A stretch of 64,000 nt of DNA from Crocinitomicaceae bacterium (lineage in GTDB: Bacteria > Bacteroidota > Bacteroidia > Flavobacteriales_D > Crocinitomicaceae), in the NCBI GenBank assembly GCA_021325675.1, contig JAJTCM010000005.1, forward strand, positions 124,001 through 188,000, given 5' to 3'. A model generated the notes under the pieces. That model was not told the DNA's origin. It ran no database searches and worked only from the letters and a program-made list of their open reading frames with translations. The position numbers were made by a program, and so were the translations under genes. Shown here one piece after another: positions 46,301-54,040 of the stretch (positions are counted from its first letter, which is position 1; each line of letters opens with the position of its first letter).

Positions 46301-46531
46301 GCCTTCCCGAACCCGTTTGAAACAAGCTTCCGGGTGAATTTTACTTCTGAAAATGATGAAGCAGTTCAAATCACGGTATTTGACGCTTCAGGTAAACTGA
46401 TTGAAACAATTCAGGCAGAAGTAGCCGAAATCAGTGAGCTGAAATTCGGTGAAAATTACCAGCCGGGAATTTACATGCTGACTTTACAGCAAGGAACAAG
46501 CAGCAAGCATTTGAAGGTGATTAAGAATTGA
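40313..46531 (+). CDS. Giant secreted repeat protein with T9SS sorting domain, putative adhesin
   Basis: 2072 residues. Signal peptide 1-31. A glycine-rich domain (about 40-245) starts with APCGVTSVTIECWGAGGSG. A GEVED-type domain follows (about 249-400; VYADWNQDGDFNDTGESF, WGQVEDYTITV). Next is a domain like the BNR-associated N-terminal domain (about 402-543; GIEVVMTACKDMTSIALN; FWLTYDVP). About 550-1310 is a Thr/Asn/Gly-rich beta-helix-like stretch. Ig-like segments reach 1500. Five repeats of about 92 residues (1502-1953) share the pattern MASQCGSTL, GATQYRFRV, PSRTF, GTAYTVDV. A type A T9SS sorting domain ends it (AFPNPFETSFRVNFTSEN; QPGIYMLTLQQG). No catalytic motif; a surface adhesin or matrix role is inferred. 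Confidence 0.9.
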   Translation: MNIQFNFSHFTSRALLFVFALFTSLTNLNAQAVVTDNTPGAGTWLAPCGVTSVTIECWGAGGSGADATGNTCAGGGGSGGGYVKTTYTVTPGTTYNYFVGTGGSNGANGTASWFDNASLVNAAGGRGATNVTTGSTWGAGAAAVATGNAGGTTFSTYGGAGGNAGNNFSGGGGSSGGSTASNPGSGMNGGAAPTDGFDGADGRNSNGNGANGDIGAGGAGGRTGNGTDRFGGDGGNGQVRISYTGTSYCTVNFATDTEPITNVTFLGTNNTTSGTVNGTPDHQDFSGINCGSNTVQQNSSFNISVSGNTAGNYTNYIRVYADWNQDGDFNDTGESFNIGTIVNCTNCAVSGTIDVPCNATLGNTRLRVFKDYGAYPTNSCTPSSSWGQVEDYTITVTAAPGGYVSSTATQANTSNVLKGTTNQEVIGIEVVMTACKDMTSIALNTSGTTSTADITNARLWYTGTSSTFATTTQYGSTVASPNGAFSFTATQNLSVGTHYFWLTYDVPAAATSGNVIDATVSSITVDGSARTPSVTAPTGNRVIYVQKNWIGAGAGGAGTNFNTGTNWSPAGVPTAVDDAIMTITSDATVSLSGAASVGNLTVSVSGTNDNFVLNVGANTLTVNGTTNFGISVGNGGTTLHLGVGNGGTINFMGNANFTAVNGSVYPIYGAGGTTGVINAYGNVTFGNTGVITDAANLPAFFRMDGTGAQTLTCNSTTTILPPTLIGNVNTPVVTLAGTVPTGLRPNSLTINGTLVLPTGFTMNRNAGGGSFTMNSGSLLRLQGTTGGQTGSNFPLNYSSMSLNSNSTVEYYSTSAQTIYAGTSYGHLTLTNNSLKSATAALTVNGNLTINTGATFAAGTSLTHNVGGNWVNNGTFSYTTANTINFNGNNALQTISGSSTTGFYNVTVNKGTANTNILDVTSLITLNNATNPLTLTNGSFRLSSASTIIPFSSAPTIGATAGLINNGGTINSGNFSWINNGLFSNILGTTNIGSATGNAITNQAGSTFDIQGGTVTITGRLQNTAGTYSQSGGTLNLCTIGNTSATIANFDMSATTNVNITGGTIVMRNPNTAGTPFNSVNIAAGGTKTITGGTFQFGDASTPASRIFLVNSAVSLYNVTVNNTNAPIVRPVTNHLTIGGTLTMNGGNIDGATNSRDVIVTNNAAGAIVRTAGMINYNLRRAIGTTGVAYLFPVGHGTNYNPASLTFTNLTAGDLNMRSITGDEPNITNSAIDNAVSVNAYWALTASNGLASTNYAGAMTYLAAQNDVAAQAANYITGIYSGSAWSYPTVSGSPTSTSLSFTSASGFGNLAVGKCKTPPAAVAGSAQSVCSLTATLGATAVTLPARGTWTVVSGTGGSFTDANNPTTTFSGTAGTTYTLRWTVGYPGSNCSVNTADVSITLNAPPTASAGGVISAFAGEYLTVSGASATNGSILWTHNGTGYFDQTYFPAGNETTTTPTYYTEADDFGQTVTLTMTVTGSGACAATTATANYTINVDGRPALWTYQCGSTLADINDYIYAYAYPGATQYRFRINDGVTTQTFDTPASVFYFTQFPSYAYNTAYTVDVSVFAGGAWTAYGPTCTINTPTLPATKVMASQCGSTLAAMNTPVYADLVEGATQYRFRVSDGGSTQIFDNPSRMFNMTQFSGYAYGTAYTIDVAIYYGFWQPYGAACVVNTPALPTTQMMASHCGTTVASLDTDLYANEVPGATQYRFRATNGSSITVDKPSRTFKFSQMSGILAGTAYTVDVAAYVNGAWGPYGSTCTISTPAAASPQLIASQCGSVLTDIFTDLFCNEVAGATQYRFRVTNGNGAQVIVKPSRTFKLAQLSNVEYGTVNTVECDAYVSGAWIGYGVSCNVTTPAVGATKIMASQCGMTLSSGSQALYADEVPGATQYRFRVVNGTDTSIVTKPSRTFMILEVDSMTIAINTTYIVDVAVYYDGSWLTYGVDCNITTPGTLMALTISEANEQALTGEDEGQAAPTIAGTEEQTAESSSIIAFPNPFETSFRVNFTSENDEAVQITVFDASGKLIETIQAEVAEISELKFGENYQPGIYMLTLQQGTSSKHLKVIKN
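44816..46172 (+). repeat. Five tandem coding repeats in the giant secreted protein
   Basis: Units begin near 44816, 45092, 45363, 45638 and 45914, a period of 271-276 bases. Each encodes Q/H-CG near its start and ends with a C-x-(I/V)-x-TP strand, so each unit has two cysteines. Units 2-5 resemble one another more than unit 1. Confidence 0.8.
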
Positions 46532-46608
46532 GAATAAATGTCTTCGCTCTCCTCGCCTTTGTGTAGCCGCTTCGGCAGGGCAAAGGAGCTACGAAGTTTA
46601 AGAAATAT

Positions 46609-46642
46609 AAGCAGCAGTTTGAGCAATCAGGCTGCTGTTTTT
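46609..46642 (+). terminator. Terminator-like hairpin after the giant secreted protein
   Basis: CAGCAG (46612-46617) pairs with CTGCTG (46632-46637), followed by five T residues. A second imperfect hairpin (CCTTTG...CAAAGG, about 46556-46586) precedes it. The T-run ends 4 bases before the stop of the convergent deacetylase gene. Confidence 0.5.
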
Positions 46643-46645
46643 GCT

Positions 46646-47407
46646 TCAGGAAGATTTTTTGACAAAGAAATACTTTTTGACACCATTTTTCAAGTTCTGA
46701 AGGAACAATTCTTTCGTCCAGGGGAAAAGTGAATCCGTCCAGCGCTGCGGGTGAAAAGTAAACATCACCTGCGGGCTTAATTTTCCTTTGGAAACAGCGG
46801 CAATTAATTCATCTGTATGACGGACGTTGAGCTTCAGTTCCGAATTGACTTTATCGCGAACGCTGACATCCGCCCCATTCCATTTACGGCCGGTGTCCGT
46901 TAAGTATAAAACCCGGGTGAAATCTACATCAAAATAAGGCTCGCCGATAATGCCGTAATCACGGTAATTACACTGTTTCCAGAGATCTTTCGAATCGTGC
47001 GGTGACATTGGGCTTCCGTGCATGCAAATTGTATTTACCGGGGCGAGCTTGCGCAAAGCAGCCAGGTTTTTTTCAAAATCACGGATTGCTTCTTCCCTGT
47101 TTCCTTTGCAGGTAGTCAGGGATTCGTAGTGATAGCCGATTTCGTGGCCCAGCGAAGCAATCTCTTTAATTACAGCTTCGTCCCAGCTTTCAGGGACCGC
47201 CCGGAAATAATAAACGCCTTTGATCCCTCTTCCGGCCTGGATGCGGGCAAAAGCCAGGGAGTTAAACGGAAGCTTATCCACATCGTGGCGCAGCACAATT
47301 GCTTTTTCCTCCGGATGGATCAAAAAATCCCTGAAAGTCTGAAAAGCATAACCTTGTTCGATCAAGCTTTCCAGCAAATGATGATATGTTTTTAACGTGA
47401 AATCCAT
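46646..47407 (-). CDS. Polysaccharide deacetylase-like protein (NodB fold)
   Basis: 253 residues. The first active-site motif is IVLRHDVDKLP near 52-62 with the conserved Asp pair, followed by LGHEIGYHYESL, matching the HxxxH-like metal-binding segment of carbohydrate esterase 4 relatives. MHGSPMSPHD and FTFHPQRWTD carry the later conserved His residues. The family removes acetyl groups from sugars using a metal ion, or has related roles in surface glycan assembly. No signal peptide, so it would act in the cytoplasm. It is the last gene of the large glycan operon, and its ATG overlaps the previous stop by one base. Confidence 0.85.
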   Translation of the reverse strand: MDFTLKTYHHLLESLIEQGYAFQTFRDFLIHPEEKAIVLRHDVDKLPFNSLAFARIQAGRGIKGVYYFRAVPESWDEAVIKEIASLGHEIGYHYESLTTCKGNREEAIRDFEKNLAALRKLAPVNTICMHGSPMSPHDSKDLWKQCNYRDYGIIGEPYFDVDFTRVLYLTDTGRKWNGADVSVRDKVNSELKLNVRHTDELIAAVSKGKLSPQVMFTFHPQRWTDSLFPWTKELFLQNLKNGVKKYFFVKKSS

Positions 47408-48498
47408 TATTTGAAATTATCCTGGTAAGCCGGGTTTTCCTGCATAATCCGGCGGCTTTCGGGATAGTTGAGTATAAACCAGGAAAAAAAAGCGGGCACA
47501 TTGATTGTTTCTTCCAGCAAACGCTTTCTTTTTCCCCGGAATTCTTCTTTTAAATCTTCATTTGCCAGGATTTCCCGGATTTTATCCAAAACCATTGCCC
47601 TTTGCGACGTTTTAAAGCTGTAAGTAAGGCCGAATGTGTTTTCCAATTCATTCAGCACCCCAATTTCGCCGGCAAAATCATTGAAGCGGATTCCCGGTGT
47701 TCCCAGCAAGGCCGCTTCGACCGCCATCGACTGACTGTCGCCAATATAGAGACCTGCAAAATAAAGCGCGTGATGGATCAGCTCCGGCGGCAGGTCAAGA
47801 CGGAGCTTTTCAAACTCAGGATCAAGCGTTTTTTCAGAAGTAATAACAACTTTTCCATGTGGTTCCAGCAAAGCAATAATTTCGCGGGCAAACTCACCCT
47901 GGATTCCCTGGCGGCCGGTATCGTGGTAAGCGGCAAGCTCCGTCAGGCGAAGGATAAAGAATTTCTCCGGCAGGTAAGCTGCTATTTTACTGCGATCCGG
48001 TGTAAAAACCGACGGATGGAGATAAGCCAGCTTGTGGAAACCGCGGTAAGCGATCTTTTTGTGCTTCCATTTCCCGGCGTCGCAGGATTCGGGCGAAAGG
48101 ATTACGTCAGCGTAAGGATAAGCGATTTTGGCGAACTGCGGGATGATATGCACATCGTCCTCGCTGAATATGAATGACGGAACCCGGAACCATTTTCCCA
48201 GGTGTGTGAGCGAAGGCTCGGAACCCAGCAGCAAACCGGGCTTAAACTGACGGATCAGCTTGCCTATGCGGCGGTATTTTGTGAGGTAGCTTCCAGCGAA
48301 GCCCAGCAGGCTCTTCCTGCGGTAAACCGGAAGCACGTTGACGTACTCCCAATTTTCGGATTGACACAATTCTTCGAGGATATCCTTCGTTTTGATCACA
48401 ATCAGTACCTCGTGCCCTTTTTCCTTAAAATCCCGCACAAGGTTTTTAAAGAGATGGAAATGGGCCGGGTGGCCGAGATAGATCAGGAGACGGCGCAT
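47407..48498 (-). CDS. DUF354-family GT-B glycosyltransferase-like protein
   Basis: 363 residues with the GT-B-like start RRLLIYLGHPAHFHLFKNL, then GHEVLIVIKTKDILEEL. PGLLLGSEPSLTHLGK and the C-terminal part YIGDSQSMAVEAALLGTPGIRF match the UDP-GlcNAc 2-epimerase-like fold used in DUF354 proteins, which occur in archaeal and bacterial glycan clusters. It likely handles a nucleotide sugar, either as transferase or epimerase-related enzyme; which is not clear. One-base overlap with the deacetylase gene and direct junction with the acetyltransferase gene. Confidence 0.8.
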   Translation of the reverse strand: MRRLLIYLGHPAHFHLFKNLVRDFKEKGHEVLIVIKTKDILEELCQSENWEYVNVLPVYRRKSLLGFAGSYLTKYRRIGKLIRQFKPGLLLGSEPSLTHLGKWFRVPSFIFSEDDVHIIPQFAKIAYPYADVILSPESCDAGKWKHKKIAYRGFHKLAYLHPSVFTPDRSKIAAYLPEKFFILRLTELAAYHDTGRQGIQGEFAREIIALLEPHGKVVITSEKTLDPEFEKLRLDLPPELIHHALYFAGLYIGDSQSMAVEAALLGTPGIRFNDFAGEIGVLNELENTFGLTYSFKTSQRAMVLDKIREILANEDLKEEFRGKRKRLLEETINVPAFFSWFILNYPESRRIMQENPAYQDNFK

Positions 48499-49071
48499 TT
48501 ATTCTTCGGTTTTGTTCTCTTCAGCCGGGTTTTCTTCCTGCTCCCCCGGACGGTTAATCCGCTTAACGACGCGGGCGGGATTACCGGCAACGATCGTATA
48601 GGGCGGCACATCACGGTTGACAACTGATCCCGTAGCGACAATAGAGTTTTCGCCGATCGTTACCCCCGGCAGGATTACGACATTGATTGCAATCCATGCG
48701 CCTTGCTTGATATGCACCGGTTTGACAATATGCGAAGACGGGCCCAAAAGCTCACGTAAAGGCCGTGTTGGATTGGAATGCGTCAGGATATACACGCCGC
48801 CGGCCAGTGAAACCTCGTCTTCAATTGTAATCAGGTCGGGACGTACGCGGTCAAGGATGTTTCCACCGCCGAGAAAAACATGTTTCCCGATTTTGACCCC
48901 GCGCCAGCGTTCGAGACGGCAGCGGTTTTTGGCCCCGATCGGGAAGCGGGTCATTGCCATCCACTGGAGAACCTTGCCGAAAAAGGACTTGAACAGTCCC
49001 CCGACGGTTTTCGCTTCCAGGTTAGCGCTTCCCAATTGTTCCTGGGCGGATTTCATCACTATTTTTTTCAT
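48499..49071 (-). CDS. Hexapeptide-repeat O-acetyltransferase
   Basis: 190 residues. A left-handed beta-helix is indicated by repeated hexapeptides such as VKIGKHVFLGGGNILDRV, ITIEDEVSLAGGV, and IKQGAWIAINVVILPGVTIGENSIVATGSVV near 115-150, followed by PPYTIVAGNPARVVK, typical of WcaF/maltose acetyltransferase relatives. A His in ILTHSNPTRPL is placed like the catalytic residue. It probably acetylates a sugar of the surface glycan in the cytoplasm. Its stop adjoins the DUF354 start and its ATG adjoins the upstream asnB-like stop. Confidence 0.9.
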   Translation of the reverse strand: MKKIVMKSAQEQLGSANLEAKTVGGLFKSFFGKVLQWMAMTRFPIGAKNRCRLERWRGVKIGKHVFLGGGNILDRVRPDLITIEDEVSLAGGVYILTHSNPTRPLRELLGPSSHIVKPVHIKQGAWIAINVVILPGVTIGENSIVATGSVVNRDVPPYTIVAGNPARVVKRINRPGEQEENPAEENKTEE

Positions 49072-50910
49072 CTAATCGATATATTTTCTGAACCAGAGCT
49101 CCAAATTTACCCATTTCCAGATTTCCCTGGAAATATTTATGCGCTTATCCAAATGCTGCATGTACAGCTCCTCTGTTTTTTTGACATCAAAAATGCCCCG
49201 GGCCGCAAAAGACGGGCTTTCGAGGATTTCACAGATGAGCCGCTGCCATTTATCCGTCCGGAACCATTCGTCTTCCGGGGTCACATAACCGATTTTATCC
49301 TGGCGTTTGCGTATTCTTTCGGGTATAACGCCTTTTAGCGATTCCCGGAGAATGAACTTTGTTTCCCCGTTCCGGATGATCCATTTCGGATCGCTGGCGA
49401 GTGTTTGCTCCACCAAACGATAATCAAGGAACGGTTCACGGGCTTCCACAGAAAAGCGCATCGAATTGCGGTCCTCCCATTTCAGCAAATGTTCGAGCTT
49501 GTATTCAAAATGGTTCAGAAAAGCGGCCTTTAAATTTTTTGATCCGTATAAATTATCTGCAATCAGTCCTTCACTTTGCGCAGAAGACAAAAAATCAGCC
49601 GTATAGTGACCGAATTGTGCCGTTTTGTAAGAAGTACGCCATTTGGACGGCAGCAGGAAAAAAACAAACGTTTTAACGGCAAAAAGAGAACGCTGGATTT
49701 TCAGGTATAAAAACATTTCGCGCGCCAATTTTCCCCAACGGAATTTTTTGAACAGCTCTTTGAAATAAAAGCCATAGAAATAATGATAGCCTCCCAGCTG
49801 TTCATCCGCTCCCTGCCCGTTCAGCATAACAGTTACCTTTTCCGAAGCCCTTTGCATAACTTTGTATTGGGCGTACGGCGAGGTGGACGGCATTGGCTCG
49901 GCATGACAGGCAATGAAGCTGTTCAATTCCCGCAGCAAGCTTTCCCCGTCGGGATAAACGAAATTCTTGTGCAGCTCGCTGTCCTCAAATAAATCGATGA
50001 ATTTTTTCTCATCTTCTTTAAAATCTTCCTGAAAAACGGCTGAGAAGCTTTCCAGCTGCTCCCTACCCGCTTTTTCGAGAATAATCGCAGTAATTGCCGA
50101 TGAATCCAGTCCTCCGCTCAGGCTTACTCCCGTTTTCACGTCACTGCGTAAATGAACAGCTACTGCATCATACAACAATTGCTTATATTCAGCTGCGTTT
50201 TGAAAGCCTGCTTTTTTAGAAACTTCTGCTTCGAGGTCATACCATCTGCGGGGCAGTATTTCAAGCTTGCTTAAATCAATTTTCAGGCAGTGCCCATGCT
50301 GTAATTTGTAAATCCCTTTGAAAAAAGTAAGCTCCGACTGCTCCGTCCTGTTGAAAACGAGGTAATCAAACATCACTTTCGGCTCAATTTCGGTTTTTGT
50401 TTGTCTGACGGCCAGCAAAGCCGGAATTTCAGAAGCAAAATAAAACGAGCCGCCTTCAATTGTATAATAAAAAGGCTTGATCCCAAAACGGTCACGCGAA
50501 AAGAAAACGCTGTTCTCCTGTGTATCAAAAATCCCTACGGCCCACATGCCGTTAAATTTATGAAAAGCCGCTTCTCCCCAGGCAATATAAGCTTTGAGCA
50601 ATACTTCCGTATCCGTGGTGGAATGAAAATTATAGCCCAGGCTTGTGAGCTCTTCTTTTAATTCGAGGTAGTTGTAAATTTCGCCGTTGAACACCATTAC
50701 GTAGCGCTGATCGTCGCTCCAAAAAGGCTGGTGGCCCTTCGGAGACAGATCAAGGATGCTCAGGCGGTTAAAGCCAAAACCGAGCTTGTCATTTACGTAA
50801 ATCCCGTGATCATCCGGGCCGCGGTGCCGAATAGCAGCCATCATTCCCCGGATTTCAGTTTCCCTGATCCCGGAGCCGTCAAAACGTATTATGCCGCAAA
50901 TTCCACACAT
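49072..50910 (-). CDS. asnB: Glutamine-hydrolysing asparagine synthase-like enzyme
   Basis: 612 residues. The N-terminal nucleophile Cys2 starts MCGICGIIRFDGSG, with RHRGPDDHGIY and the glutaminase pocket NGEIYNYLELKEEL. The synthase domain has the PP-loop SLSGGLDSSAITAII near 265-280 and RDRFGIKPFYY linking the two domains. Members of this family in glycan clusters often amidate uronic acids or other sugars rather than make free asparagine, so substrate assignment is open. It sits in the middle of the glycan operon, with a one-base TGATG overlap to the next gene. Confidence 0.92.
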   Translation of the reverse strand: MCGICGIIRFDGSGIRETEIRGMMAAIRHRGPDDHGIYVNDKLGFGFNRLSILDLSPKGHQPFWSDDQRYVMVFNGEIYNYLELKEELTSLGYNFHSTTDTEVLLKAYIAWGEAAFHKFNGMWAVGIFDTQENSVFFSRDRFGIKPFYYTIEGGSFYFASEIPALLAVRQTKTEIEPKVMFDYLVFNRTEQSELTFFKGIYKLQHGHCLKIDLSKLEILPRRWYDLEAEVSKKAGFQNAAEYKQLLYDAVAVHLRSDVKTGVSLSGGLDSSAITAIILEKAGREQLESFSAVFQEDFKEDEKKFIDLFEDSELHKNFVYPDGESLLRELNSFIACHAEPMPSTSPYAQYKVMQRASEKVTVMLNGQGADEQLGGYHYFYGFYFKELFKKFRWGKLAREMFLYLKIQRSLFAVKTFVFFLLPSKWRTSYKTAQFGHYTADFLSSAQSEGLIADNLYGSKNLKAAFLNHFEYKLEHLLKWEDRNSMRFSVEAREPFLDYRLVEQTLASDPKWIIRNGETKFILRESLKGVIPERIRKRQDKIGYVTPEDEWFRTDKWQRLICEILESPSFAARGIFDVKKTEELYMQHLDKRINISREIWKWVNLELWFRKYID

Positions 50911-51818
50911 CAGCCGAGGACTTTTTTGTAAATATTCAATACCTCTCCGGCGATGAAGCCCAGGTTAAACCGTTCGACATGTTCCCGCCCGTTGATCTTA
51001 CCAACCTTCAAAGCTGCCCCGATCTTCGTTTTGATGTCTTCGGCTTCGAAGGTCGTGATGAAACAGCCTTCAACCTGTCCGATATTTGCTTTTACATCAC
51101 CTACATCCGTTGAAACGACAGGACAATTGCAGGCCATCGCTTCCTTGATAAACTGCGGCGATCCTTCATTGGGCGAAGTCATCAGCGCCAGGTCGGCAGC
51201 ATTCATCAGCAAAGCTACTTCTTCGCGGGAGTAGCCCTTTAATTCAAGCAAAGTAACTTCCGGGTCATTCAGCAAAGCGACCGCTTCTTTCGCCAAAGGT
51301 GCGTTTTTGTCTTTATTGGAAAAGGAAGACGCAAACAAAATGTACTTCCCATGCGGATCAAGGTTCATTTTACGGCGCGCTTCCAGCCTGTCCTGCGGAT
51401 AAAACGTATCCATATCGATCCCGCAGGGGATCACCGCGCCTTTCCGTCCGCCGCTTTTGTGGAGCAATTTCTCAGAAACAAAAATATTGAAGGCCGAAAA
51501 ACGCATCGCTATTTTGGAAAAAGCCCGCACCCATGGAATATTGATATCTGAGCCGTGTAAGCTGAGTACAAAAGGAACTTTCCGCTGAAAAATGCACAAA
51601 AAGCCGCTCAGGCCGTAATGCGCATGGATCAGATCAGGTTTCGAAAGAGCGATTTTTTGTTTCAGCCTGCCGATATTTTTCCGGTAACCGCTAATCCCTC
51701 CTTTATCCACCGGGAAAAAATCAATTTCCACGCCGAGCCGCTCCAGGGAAAGGCTTTGCTCCCTGATGAAAGGACTTATGTCCTTCTTGTTTCCGCTGCA
51801 AACGATCAGTACTTTCAT
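50910..51818 (-). CDS. Family 4 glycosyltransferase
   Basis: 302 residues, somewhat short for GT4. The N-terminal GT-B half starts MKVLIVCSGNKKDISPFI, with DLIHAHYGLSGFL. The C-terminal donor-binding region has EGSPQFIKEAMACNCPVVSTDVGD, the GT4 E-x7-E pattern. It should transfer a sugar from a nucleotide donor with retention of configuration. One-base overlaps at both ends show tight coupling to asnB-like and membrane-enzyme neighbours. Confidence 0.9.
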   Translation of the reverse strand: MKVLIVCSGNKKDISPFIREQSLSLERLGVEIDFFPVDKGGISGYRKNIGRLKQKIALSKPDLIHAHYGLSGFLCIFQRKVPFVLSLHGSDINIPWVRAFSKIAMRFSAFNIFVSEKLLHKSGGRKGAVIPCGIDMDTFYPQDRLEARRKMNLDPHGKYILFASSFSNKDKNAPLAKEAVALLNDPEVTLLELKGYSREEVALLMNAADLALMTSPNEGSPQFIKEAMACNCPVVSTDVGDVKANIGQVEGCFITTFEAEDIKTKIGAALKVGKINGREHVERFNLGFIAGEVLNIYKKVLG

Positions 51819-53257
51819 TAAAATAAATCCCTTCCTGCGAGTTTAAACCAGTTCCAGCCGATGATGATCCCTCCGACCAAAATCAAATATAAGTTGAAAT
51901 ACCTGTAATTCCTTTTTGTTACCTCGGAAATCCCATAGGCGGCCAGCATCAGTAAAACAGGCACGAGCGGCAGGTGAAAGCGGTCTGACAAAACGAAACC
52001 GCTGAAACCAAGCACCACCATGTAAGAAAGCAAAAAAGAAATAGCGAGTACGTGCGTTTTATACAAGCGTTTTTTATACAGCATAATCAAGCCCAGGATC
52101 ACAAAAAAAGCATAAATGTTCCGGATAAAAATGGAGCCGCCCAGCATCATAATATTTTTTTGCCCGGTATCCACAAACGTAGGGAAAGGCGCAGGAATTA
52201 ATAAAGGAAAAAGCAGTGTTTTGGAGCCGTATTTAGCGAGCTTATTCCCTTGGGCGTTATTCACCGAGGAAATTTTTTGCTCCTGGTTGCTGCTCCCTTC
52301 GTTGATATACGTGTATAAATCCTGCTTCACGCTCGTTGTCATCAGTGCGGCAAAAGCCCCCAAAAGCCAGAAAGCGATCACAAATTTGCGCTTCATGCCC
52401 GTAATGCGACGCGACGTGAAAATAATACAGCTGATAATGGCAAAAATCGCACAGGCGCCAAGCACCGTCCGGAACAGGAACAGGGACGAGCCGGAAATCA
52501 CCAGTAAAACGATATGCAGGTAACTTACGTGTTTGCTTTTCAAAATAATATCCGCCAGGTTGAGACAGGCAAAAAGCAGGAAAATCATCAGCGTTTCTTT
52601 CAGGTGAAGTCCCGCGTAATACAGTAAAGCCGGCAGTATCATCATCATAATAGCTGTCAGGCGCGCAATCTGCTCATTGAAATTACGTTTGGTAAAATCG
52701 TAAACCATCACACACAACCAGGCCCCGAGGAAGGCATTGAACAAACGGACAACGATGAGTGATTTGAACGTGATCGCGTAAAAAGCGCCCAGATACACCG
52801 GGAAACCGGTATCTGAAATCACCATGTATTTTTGCAGCTCATCAAACAGGTTCAGTTTACCACTCTGAATATAATCCGCCATAAACTGGCCCGTTTCGTC
52901 GTAAAAGATACTATCACCGGCATCAAACTCAAAAGGCTGTCCGGTCATGTAATCAAAGAAAAAATACAAGCCCAGGATCACGATAATGCGGATTATCAAA
53001 GCCGTGCGAAAGAGCTTTTTCCTGAAAAAAGCATCGGAATACCTGTTCCATTTCATCGAGATCCGGTTCAGGAAAATAAAAAACAGTAAAACCGTACACG
53101 TGGAAAAAATCAGCCAGATGGGCGGTGAAATATTAGTCACGCTGAAAGAAGCGATGATGAGCAGGATCACAAAGTACGTCCGGATCGCATGGTTGGTGTA
53201 GTACCTTGCAAAATACAGTTTATCCGGGTTCAGGCTATCTTCGCTCAGCTGCCTCAT
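51818..53257 (-). CDS. Multi-pass membrane protein, GT-C (family 39-like) glycosyltransferase
   Basis: 479 residues with about eleven membrane segments. The first large external loop contains FEFDAGDSIFYDETGQF; acidic residues at this position are the catalytic signature of GT-C enzymes that use lipid-phosphate sugars. Next, DTGFPVYLGAFYAITFKSLIVVRLFNAFLGAW and KETLMIFLLFACLN follow the PMT/ArnT layout. It probably modifies or polymerises the glycan on the periplasmic side. An O-antigen polymerase (Wzy) role cannot be excluded, since no other polymerase is seen in the operon part within this window. Confidence 0.7.
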   Translation of the reverse strand: MRQLSEDSLNPDKLYFARYYTNHAIRTYFVILLIIASFSVTNISPPIWLIFSTCTVLLFFIFLNRISMKWNRYSDAFFRKKLFRTALIIRIIVILGLYFFFDYMTGQPFEFDAGDSIFYDETGQFMADYIQSGKLNLFDELQKYMVISDTGFPVYLGAFYAITFKSLIVVRLFNAFLGAWLCVMVYDFTKRNFNEQIARLTAIMMMILPALLYYAGLHLKETLMIFLLFACLNLADIILKSKHVSYLHIVLLVISGSSLFLFRTVLGACAIFAIISCIIFTSRRITGMKRKFVIAFWLLGAFAALMTTSVKQDLYTYINEGSSNQEQKISSVNNAQGNKLAKYGSKTLLFPLLIPAPFPTFVDTGQKNIMMLGGSIFIRNIYAFFVILGLIMLYKKRLYKTHVLAISFLLSYMVVLGFSGFVLSDRFHLPLVPVLLMLAAYGISEVTKRNYRYFNLYLILVGGIIIGWNWFKLAGRDLF

Positions 53258-53982
53258 GATCGCGGTTTTTTGATGATAGAGCGTTTCAGGCGAACGAGCT
53301 TATCGGTAAAATACGTGCCCAGCAATTTGTGAAAAATGAATTTTTTGAGCTTCAGCCGCTTCACCTGCCAGGAACCGTTGAAATGATGGATGCAATGCGT
53401 GTTTTCCGTGAGTGTAACAATTCCCGTACGCGATTTCGGGCAAAAATAGTCTTTGGGAAATACGTGCATGCAATTTTTATACACCTGGTAACCGTTTTTC
53501 AGCTCAAAGCCGTTGCGCGCCATAATCCCTGAAATAATCTGGGCATTGGTCGTCATATCGGGTTTACCTCCAATCAAAAAGTGACGGTTTTCGTAATATG
53601 CCAGCTGTTCGGCGGCCCATTCCCCGTTTTTTTCGCTCGCCATGATCCCGGTCGGGACGTCTTTATCACTTTCGAAACCGGTAAACGCCGGGTATTGCAG
53701 GAAGTTATCCAGGTTTTTGATCACCTGAACGTCCGTATCCATGTAGACGCCGCCTTCGGAAAAAAGGGCGAACAAGCGCACATAATCGCTTACAAAAGCA
53801 AACTTGCGGGCTTCGTAAGCTTCTTTCACATACAGATTGCTATTGAGATCGAAATTGCTTTCATTCCAGAGCTTCAGCTCGTAATCCGGCAGGTATTTTT
53901 TCCAGGACGCAACACATTTATGCGCCAAAGCGGGCATAGCGCCTTTTCCAAACCAACAGTAGTGTATCGTTTTCGGGATCAT
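53254..53982 (-). CDS. Family 32-like glycosyltransferase
   Basis: 242 residues from ATG 53982, giving MIPKTIHYCWFG; a TTG seven codons earlier is unnecessary. The family signature is clear: IPKTIHYCWFGKGAMP, then LWNESNF, FAFVSDYVRLFALFSEGGVYMDTDVQVIKNLD with the DxD motif (YMDTDV). The C-terminal HHFNGSW also fits. It should add a hexose or aminosugar in the cytoplasm. It overlaps the next gene by 4 bases and is followed upstream by a 58-base gap, one of the few spacers in the operon. Confidence 0.92.
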   Translation of the reverse strand: MIPKTIHYCWFGKGAMPALAHKCVASWKKYLPDYELKLWNESNFDLNSNLYVKEAYEARKFAFVSDYVRLFALFSEGGVYMDTDVQVIKNLDNFLQYPAFTGFESDKDVPTGIMASEKNGEWAAEQLAYYENRHFLIGGKPDMTTNAQIISGIMARNGFELKNGYQVYKNCMHVFPKDYFCPKSRTGIVTLTENTHCIHHFNGSWQVKRLKLKKFIFHKLLGTYFTDKLVRLKRSIIKKPRS

Positions 53983-54040
53983 GCTGTTACTGGTTTGCCG
54001 CAATCCCTGTAAGCGTTATGTAAATGTTCTGCCTGGGCGT

